From positions 24,757,002 through 24,821,001 of the forward strand of contig CM067570.1 in the NCBI GenBank assembly GCA_034336665.1: 64,000 nt of DNA, read 5' to 3'. How positions within the stretch are numbered: position 1 is the stretch's first letter; each line of letters opens with the position of its first letter. Origin of the DNA: Luscinia megarhynchos (Eukaryota > Chordata > Aves > Passeriformes > Turdidae). Shown in pieces: positions 55,501 through 64,000 of this stretch. The notes under the pieces were generated by a model that saw only the letters and a list, made by a program, of their open reading frames with translations, had not been told where the DNA came from and searched no databases. Both the position numbers and the translations under genes were made by a program.

Positions 55501-58500
55501 ACTGATAGTAAGCTGGTTTCCATCATGGAACTCCTTCCCTGGCCCTAAGAAGAAAGCTGAGAACAACAAGTGAATCCATCGTGTCTCCTGCCTTTTTAGG
55601 GGTCTGTAAGGCTCTTCAGTCATCAGTCCTCTTTAGCTGTTGACAGCCAGGCTGCATCCATTTCAGAAAGCAAAACAAATTCCCTCAGTCTGTGTCTTCT
55701 GTAATTGTGGAGAAAGTGATGATGTGATTCTAACACCCCTGCGTAACATTTGCCACCCTCTGCAGTTAGAGCTGGAGTCACAGCCTTCCTGACAGTCTGT
55801 TCTCTGACTGTTGCTTTCATGTTCCTTCAAGCAATACCTGTGCTTTTTTCAAGATTTGTGGTGAATGATCTGTGGATATTCAGGAAAGACCTTCAGAGTA
55901 TGAGGTGCTGAAAGCTGGCTGTGATCAGTGTTGGCAGATACTGTGATTCTTTCAGTTGCTGGTTGTGACCAAAGAGACCAGCAGCCACTGCTGAATGCTG
56001 CATTTTATTAATCCTTTCCCTCCAGGAGCTTTTTTTTTTTTTACTGGGCATAATATTCAGTGCTGGCAGTGGGTCTCCTGAAGTCACTGGTGCCAAGGAG
56101 TTAATGAATTTGGAAAACTTCCCAGATAATACATCTGGCCTTCTAACTTACATTTTGGAGCATGAAGTATGAGATGTAGAAAGAAGAACAGTGAACTAAA
56201 TGAGCTCCTGGTTGAAAAGAGGAAGGATAGTCTTTTCTTTTTTTGAATTAGTTGACTGAAAGTTAAAAATTGCATAGTCCCACAGAAGATTTAACTGTTG
56301 TGGGTTTGTTTGGGATTTTGGTTTTGCGGTTAGTTTGCTTGTTTACATTTTTTTAAAATTGCTATACTGTGTATTTGCCAGTTGCATTATCTTCTGGTGC
56401 TTGAGTATAGATAGGGAAGCATTTTTAATTCTCCATTTTGAATGATTCTTTGCCTTCATTTTTATTTTGAAGTCCCATCATGTTGCCATGTCAATAAAAA
56501 GGAATTTGGAGGTAATTGATATTTCTAGTCCAGCTCGCTCCTGCAATAGTATCTTGTGCAATGTTTGCTTCCTATAACATTTGAAATAAGCCTTTATTAT
56601 ATAAAATGGGTTCCTGGTGCTATTTATTAGTACACATTTTTTGTGTAATAAAAGATGTGCAGTGCAATATGGTTCAGAAATTAACTTTGAAGAAAAGAAT
56701 TACATTGCTATTTGTATATCCCATAAAACAGCATTATTTTTAGTGGGTCTTTCAATACAGCAATGCTACTTAGCACTTACCTACAGAGCACTCCAAAAGT
56801 ACCAAGAATATCATCCCTAATTAAGTGTCCTACTAAGCCTAAGAGCAGAGCAGGAGAGTTATTTTGTATATAGCAGTGACAAAGTGACAACCCAAATGGG
56901 AAAGCATTTTGTAGAAGAGTAGAAGGTACTTCCTTGAGATACCATTGACTAGCAGCAGATACTTTCCCTTTTCCTCAGCCAATGCACCATGCTGTGCTTT
57001 CAAAACCTATCTCCTCTTGTGTTGGCCTATTTTTCTGCCTGATGTCTTGCTAGATGAATTTTTTTCATTTGCTTTTATTTAGTCTTGCATGGGGTGATGT
57101 AATTTCTGATGGTTCTGATTCAGCCTACAGGTAATAAGCAAAATGATTGGTACCTTAACTCTGTGAATGCACAAAAGATGCACAGATGAGATCAAACTTA
57201 TTTATTATGTTTGCTTGGGGTTTTTTAAAGAAATTAAAATGCCATTCCTTCCCTGCACACCTCCCTCCCCCAAGTAGTGTGACATCTATACTGAGGCTGA
57301 TCTATATCAGATGCCTGCCCTTTTTGATTATTCACCTTTGGTTGTGAAAATTCTTTCCTTAATCCTTCCCCATCTTCAAGTTGGTTCTCTTATCTAAAAG
57401 CAACTTTTGTGGACTGACTATCTCTTTGTGAGGAGAGCACATCTGTGACCTGCAAGGTTCACCTGCAGTTTCTCAAGGACCAGTGGAGCATGTAGGGAAT
57501 AATCAAGTCCCAGGAACTGTAGCTGCAGAGCATTTTTCAGTAGACCTTCTCCTCTTCTAGAGTTGCTCAGTTCACAGACTGAAGGGGATAGGAAGGGCAT
57601 CTAGTGTGACCAGTGGGCTCAGGGCAAAGCAGAGAATTCCAGGGAGAGAGTCAGACTTTAGTTCTATAGTTTGCCCAGTTTCAAAATGTTGGTTTCCTTA
57701 GAGCTATAATAGCAGCAAGACCCTGACTCTGCTGCACTGGCAGCTTTAATAGGGACTGTGGCCCTTCCAGTGCTGGGGTCAGGACCTGGCAGAGAGAGGA
57801 ACAGAACTAGAACTCGGTGCTGCAGGTTTGCATCTATTACTGAAGGGTGATTACACTTACAAAGGTTGCAAATAAAAATCTCTGTTACCTTGCTATGGCA
57901 GTTTTTAAATGTTTCTGTGCAGAAGGACCAGACCAGAGAATCTGGCATTGATTTGTTTCAGTCTTTCATGTAATTACAATTTTTGTTGCTATCTGCAGTT
58001 GGCATAAATTCCTGTGTTCAAAAAAGGAGTTGTATTTTTGGTTGCCAGTTATAATGCTGCTGTTGACAAACAGAGATGTTATAAAAGAGAAATTCAATAT
58101 AGTGTAGTTAATCAGATGCCTCTTTTTTTATTGCTTTATAATCTTCTCAGATGCCTAATTCTGAAAGCAAAATGACAAAATTGTTCTATCTAAGCTTCTG
58201 GAGTTTAATTCCTTTTTAAAAAATAGCACAGTAGTTTAATTTTAAAGGTACCAAAAAATGAGCATTACATGAAGGACTAAATTTTGTCAGTAGTTGCATG
58301 GAATAACTCACTGCTTATAACTGAAATGTCCATCACAAAGTAGCTGCAAAGAATAATTCTCAGTCTGAGTTTAGACTAGAAGAGCAAGCACATTAAAGAA
58401 AAAACATACAGGAGAAAGCGATTTCTTGTGGTCATTCCTTTTCTGCCATCCTGTAGGAAATATGGATAATTCATTAAGTGTCAGAAAAAAAAAAACCCTT

Positions 58501-59022
58501 TGCTTTCCTTTACTCAGGTTTGGTTTTCTGTTCTCTTTTTGTGTACAGAGTATGGCTGCAGTGTGCAGTAGTCACTATGTTATCACCTGTTAAGTGTCAT
58601 GCGTGACACATCCCATTACAGATTCTATGAAACCAGAGCTGTTTGAAGTAAAACTTTCCATTCAAGTGTCAATTGATGCGTGGGTTTTATTTGCTTTTTT
58701 TTTTTTTTTTTTTGACAGATTGTTCTTTTGCTGTCTCTTAAAATAACTCTGATATTTGTTTTTGTTTAGGAGAGGAAAAGGTAAGAATATATAGCTAGAG
58801 GCTGGGAAGATGAAGCTGCAAGGGAAGGTGAAGGGGAGCTAGAAAAGGATGTGGGGAATTAGTTGGGAAAGGGAGATTGGGCATGTCAGGAGGTGAGAAG
58901 ATGCAGTGTGGTAAAGGGTGTCATAGCATAAAGAGAGGGGGAGACCAGCTTGTGTTGGTCTAGGACAGTGGGGAAGAAAAAGGTGGCAACCAGCTGTGCA
59001 GTAAAGAAAACTGTTTTTTAAG

Positions 59023-59088
59023 TACAAACAAAACCAGCCAAACAACAAAATTCCACAAAAACAAAACAACCAAAAAAACCCCACCAAC
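59023..59088 (-). repeat. A/C-rich low-complexity tract (T/G on - strand)
   Basis: Repeating ACAAAAC, AACCA and CAAAAAAACCCC units. It is the complement of the T/G tracts seen elsewhere in the gene. Confidence 0.75.
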
Positions 59089-62000
59089 ATCTCACACGTA
59101 GAAAAATTTATATAAAAACTCTGTTAATTAGAAGAATATAAGTTTGAAGGCTTGGGAACCTGAATCTTCATCTTCCTGTTTGAGTTCCTTGTTGCTGAGA
59201 CACAGGTTGTGCATGCTTCTTAAAATGACATCATTAGTGTTTATTGAAAAACCCTTTCTACTAAGGCTTTGAGAAAGAGGCATGAAGGCTGTTTACTGCT
59301 GATGTATCAAAGTCTGTGCTCAGTACAGAGGGGGCAGGGAAATTGCTCTACATGTGGAAGAAAATGCTAGACTTTTCCTGAAGGAGAGAAACTGGAGTTT
59401 TGTAAATAAAATTGTCTTGATATATTTGGGACATAAAATGAAAGTCTATTAGAATGTGCACACAGAGAGAAAGAGAAATTGGACACCTCTGTTATAGCAT
59501 TTTTCAAGCCTAAGCGCTTTACTTTGCAATTTTAATAGTACTCTTTTAAGGTCATTTTTTGTATATAATTTTAATACATAGTCTGTTGCTTTAACTACTT
59601 TCATTAAAATTTTATGAGCCTTTTCAGAAAATCAGATGGGAAAATGCAAATAAATTATGCATTTTATTTAGTATGTAGTAGATACAGTATTACTGTATGT
59701 GTAAACAAATAAAAATGTTTATTAATATAACAAACACTGTGCTGAAAGATCCTGCTGTAGTCTATAAACCACATAGGCTATAAAGAATCACTTTGAGTTT
59801 AAGTAGCTAGTGCTGGACCAAACTTCTGGATTTTGAACAATACAGAGTGATAGTATAAAAAGATTAATTATCTTAGCTATTTTAAATAAAGGGGGGGGGT
59901 GTCATGAATTACAAGGCTCAAGATTGAAGCTAAAAACCTTAAAACATTCATTTTCTGAGAGCAGGTCCTTAATATTTTATAAAACCCCACAGACTCTCTG
60001 CTTGCTTAGTTTTGCTTTATCTACCCTTCTTCCCCTCCTGGCAGATCTCACCAGTAATCTTTTAAAATTCTGACCTGAGCACTCACCAGTAAGCACAGTG
60101 CTATGTGTCAATGATTAGCTTACCTGTCTTCTTTCTGCTCTTTCACCCTGTGAGATGCCAAAGCAACAAAGAAAGTACATGTAGTAGTGAATATAACCAG
60201 TATTAAGAGGTGGGTATATACTTGATTTTTTCAAGCCAAAGTAATGTCTTTATTTTACTTCTGTTTGAAAAGAAAACCCCAGCATTATAAAAAATTTCCT
60301 AGAACCACTTGTGCAAAATCAACACAGCCTTGGTTTCATGGTGGTTTGGGGTTTTTTTTAGGGGAGTTTTGGGGAAGTTCTGACATTCTTTTGTGTGTTG
60401 TACTTCATGTCAACTCCAGATAGAGGAATCTTCTCCCCTGAAGTAAAAAATGGTAAAATTATGAAAATGTAGAGCGAACTCTGCCCTTGTTTGTTTGAGC
60501 AGTTTCTCACCTTGCAGGTGGCCCTGATCATTTTAGTGTCCCTCAGACCTCAGTGACAATGTGTGTCTGCAGTAACTCCTTTCATGCCTGTGCATCTGGG
60601 CATTAAAAACTCCACCTCTTACTTGCTATCTTTGATCTTGTTACAGCAAATGCTTTATGATTCAAATTGAAAGAAGGAAAATGAGACATTTTAAGGAAGT
60701 TCTTATAGGTAAAGAAGTAGAAACAATAATTCTTTTCCAAGTTTAATGATGAGTGACATTTACAGAACATGAAGAGTCTTCACTTGCAGTGTAATTTGCA
60801 TTAGCAGAACAGAGTGCCTGTTTTAGTAGTGATTTTTAGAAAAAGGAACCCAGGAATAAGTCCTGTAATAAATAGCAACTATTAACAATCAGAAGGCCAA
60901 GAATACTAGAATTACTAATACTGAAATATACTTCTGCAATTAGACCTTTCTTGTGTTTGTAACCTTTGCTAAGGAATTGTTATTAAACTTCAAACAGAAT
61001 TTCTTAGTGCCTTCATATAAATCAATTGCCCTGTAGTTTTCAGTTAAGCAATTTAATTGCTTAATCAGACTAAGAACCTAGTGATTAAAATTTAACAGTC
61101 ATGTGGTATCTGGCAATATCAATATTAGTTCTTACTCAGAGTAGCTGGTTTAGATCAAACTGAATTAAATAGAAGGCACATTTGCAATATGCTTTAGCAT
61201 GCAGGAATGTCATCTAAGTCTTGTCTAGAGTTAAGAGTACAGACACTGAAGAGTGACATGGCAATAAGACTGCATTAAAGCTGCCACAAAACACTGACTC
61301 CAAGTCAGAGAGCTTCTGTGCTAGAACAGCTATATGGGGGTTGTTGGAGCCAAGTTGTGAGCCAGTATTCCAGGAATATGGGTAGTCTTGATCAGAAATT
61401 ATTAGAGGTACAAAATATTAATTCTCTTTTGGGTTGGTGTAACACCAAGTGCAGTGGTTTTTTGGCCCATGGCTCTTTGTGTTTTCCTAATTCAGGCAAT
61501 GAGGAATTGATAGAAACAGGAAGCAGCAGCATCATTTTTGGTGGTGGTTGTGGGCACGTTGTTGTTCTGGGCACCTTTCATCTGTACCACATCCCAGGAT
61601 GTTAACAGTCATACTGGATCAAACAAAAAGTCTGCATGGCCTCTGTCCTCTTTCTGATAGTATCAAATGCTAATGCCTAATGAGGAGCACAGGGATATGA
61701 CAAGTTTGCCTTACTTTCCTCCAAGAGCTCTCCTTGCCTTCAGATATTCAGAGACTTAAAGACTGAAGGCAAGAATAGTTTCTTTTTAGGTGATAATCTT
61801 CAGCAGATTTTGTTTCTCCTGAATTTTCTTACTTCCCTTTTAGCATATGTAAACTCTTAGTATCCAGAACAACAGAAAAAATTATTCACATAAATGTTCA
61901 TCAGGGTTGTTGCTATGAAGAGAAATCATGACTGATTACCCTTTTCTTTCTTTTACTCTTTCAGCAAGATCTGAACCCAAGCAGTAGCTTTCAGCTCCTT

Positions 62001-64000
62001 CCTGGGGAACTGCTTTTTTTGGGGGGTGGGGGGGCAATTAAGCATATGGCAGAGCAGCCATTATGTTTTTTATTCTAATTACATTAGCCTCAGTGTAAAA
62101 TCTGATTTTAACTTTTTGCTCTGAAGTAAATTCCATAGTATGTTTCACTACCCAGTGTGAGGGTTGACATGTGGAGCTGTAGAAGCAGCTCTGAAGAAGA
62201 GGCTGTCAAACAGCTCTGATTAACCATGTGCTAATATGCGTGAAGTTTTAAGAATTGTGTTAATACTTTAGTGATGGATTGCCATAAGTCTATACTCAGC
62301 CACAGTATGGCTTGTTCTGCATTATCTTTTTGAGAATATGGAATGGCATGCATTATACAGATTAACCAGTTTTCCCTCTGGATGTTGAGAAAATACTGGT
62401 CTACAATCAAAGACTTAAGAAGGTGAAAATATTTTATGAAAAATAGGGTACAGGGCAGAATACAGATGCAAGTGTTCACTCTCAATCCATAAGAAAAAAT
62501 TAGCATAATCATATATATGATAACAGCTTTTAATGTAAGGGAATCACTGAACACAAGAGCTCTTCTCTTACTCACTTGATCAACTTGTAAAAGCTAACTG
62601 CAGCATTAGCCACTGTTAAAAAGGCAAAACAGGATGTTCTGATATTGCTAGAAGAATCTGGAAGAGCTGCTTAGTATCTGTGACATTGTTCAAAATGTTT
62701 GTCCTTAATATTTATGAGACTGACATTTATTGTAGATGGAGCAAAAGTTTATGATCTCAATAATATAACTGCTATTTGTTATTTAGTTTTAAAAAGCTAC
62801 TGGACTAATAAAAACACAAGAAGTGGTTTCTAATTTTTAGATGGTCATATATGTTTGCAAAAAATGAAGTTTTATAGCTTTATGTTGTATGACTCTGTAC
62901 AGCCAAATATATTTGCCTTCATTTGTAAGTAAACTGTGCCTGTAGACAATATCTGTGTTTGGGGGGCAAAGAGATATCTACATGCTATCCTTCTAGTATT
63001 AAAAAAAGAAAATAGACAATTCAAAATGAGGTTATTATAGAAAGGAAGATATTGTTGCATATGATTCAGGGTATTAAGTGGCAATATGTCATCTGCAATA
63101 TCATATTAGAATTTGAAAACCTTTTACCGGCTAAATATCAAATTAGGCCGACAGGAAAAGGTTAATAAAAATATCAGTTCTTTCTATTTATTTGTGCTGT
63201 ATATCTGCCATCATTTTCTTGAACACACATTTATGTCCTAGTTGGGTGATGTTCAACAGTAACTCCTGCCCTGGCACATTAATACCATTTTTTGACTTCA
63301 TGATGGTGTTCTGCCTGGAGGTCAGGCCCTGCTAAAGAAAACTGTCAGGCTCAAAGTAAACCAAAGTTGTGATTAAACATTTGCAGATTCCTATTTCAGA
63401 AGTTAGCATTATCCAGTTTATTTTGATGGATTCCATCAATCTTGAGCAAAGACCCAGTAAAACATCAGCAAAGGAAGAAACCATTACTTAGTATAGTAAA
63501 AAGAACAAATCAAAGCACATTTCTTGGAAAAACATTTTTAATATATTAATACTTTATTAATTTTTTTAATGCTGTAGAGCTAGAAAAAGAACATTGAAAA
63601 TTTACTGTAATGTAGATAAGTGTCTTCCAAATTATTTTAACTTCTTTTTTTTTAACTGAACTGTACTCACCAGATGGACACATAAGATAAAAAAAAATAA
63701 GCCAGGGGAAATACTGCAATAAACTGTTCTTGTGAACTGCAGTTGGCAGAGATGCTCATCTCAGAGATGCACACATGATGATGTGTTTAAAGCATGAAGT
63801 AATATTTCGAAACTGCTGATAATCTAGGATGATGCATCTTTGTGCTCTTTATACTTCTTAAACTATTAACTTCTTTGCAGACATTTGATTCCTTGAAGTA
63901 AGTGAAAACAGCACTCTCTGAGAGTGAGCAGGCTCCTCTTGAAAGGCACAGGAACCCATTTGTTTCTTCTTACTCTTTTAGCAAGACCAGGGTGTAGCTG

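Larger units (their letters stand above)
46875..64000 (+). other. PARD3B: PARD3B intron after exon I (incomplete, at least 17.1 kb)
   Basis: I looked for the expected conserved block LGLKKSSSLESLQ in all frames and did not find it, so the intron runs past the window end. It contains a GT microsatellite (49547-49565), a purine-rich, less AT-rich stretch (about 53600-56200), an A/C-rich tract (59023-59088), poly-T (about 58697-58714) and G-runs (59890-59899, 62020-62034). No known repeat family, RNA gene or exon is supported. Confidence 0.85.

Noticed and set aside
61982..62000. Expected next PARD3B exon (SPSKDFGP...) after the acceptor near 61964
   Set aside because: Reads ARSEPKQ then a stop in the required phase and does not match the conserved block.

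Overview
This window is 64 kb of AT-rich vertebrate DNA, most likely avian. It lies wholly inside one gene on the + strand: PARD3B (PAR3-like, par-3 family cell polarity regulator beta). I found nine coding exons, all on the + strand and all with GT-AG introns. Their phases chain without a break from 2621 to 46874 and give about 457 residues of a protein that is about 1,200 residues long in mammals. Both ends of the gene are missing: the first half of PDZ1 and the N-terminal CR1/PB1-like oligomerisation domain lie upstream, and the C-terminal third lies downstream. Gene identity rests on long near-identical stretches recalled from mammalian PARD3B (for example [20 protein letters not shown] and INLKASKSMDL), not on a database search.

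Layout: 1-2620 is the end of an upstream intron carrying an antisense CR1 LINE tail. 2621-2976 encodes the end of PDZ1 and the PDZ1-PDZ2 linker. 4568-4707 and 5493-5621 encode PDZ2. A 13 kb intron with a second, sense-oriented CR1 copy follows. 18889-19074 and 25032-25202 encode PDZ3. 28520-28649, 34247-34346, 35118-35233 and 46830-46874 encode the serine/proline-rich region after PDZ3. 46875-64000 is at least 17 kb of intron with no exon I can support.

Bird assignment: both clear young-type interspersed repeats are CR1 elements, there are no Alu, L1 or B elements, repeat density is low, and introns are short compared with the mammalian gene, which spans around a megabase. A faint MIR/CORE-SINE-like relic and a faint ancient antisense CR1-like relic fit an amniote with old repeats still visible. 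The species cannot be fixed from this sequence.

The product is a PDZ scaffold of cell junctions and polarity. In this part of the gene the reading-frame phases define modules: C, D and E are each phase 0-0, while G+H together and I alone are phase 1-1, so several skips would keep the frame. The most interesting leads are a 21-nt in-frame microexon candidate at 43041-43061 between exons H and I, an extreme GC/CpG spike confined to the second PDZ3 exon, and a pair of related unclassified ~100-bp segments in neighbouring introns. I found no RNA genes, promoters, CRISPR arrays or second protein-coding gene.
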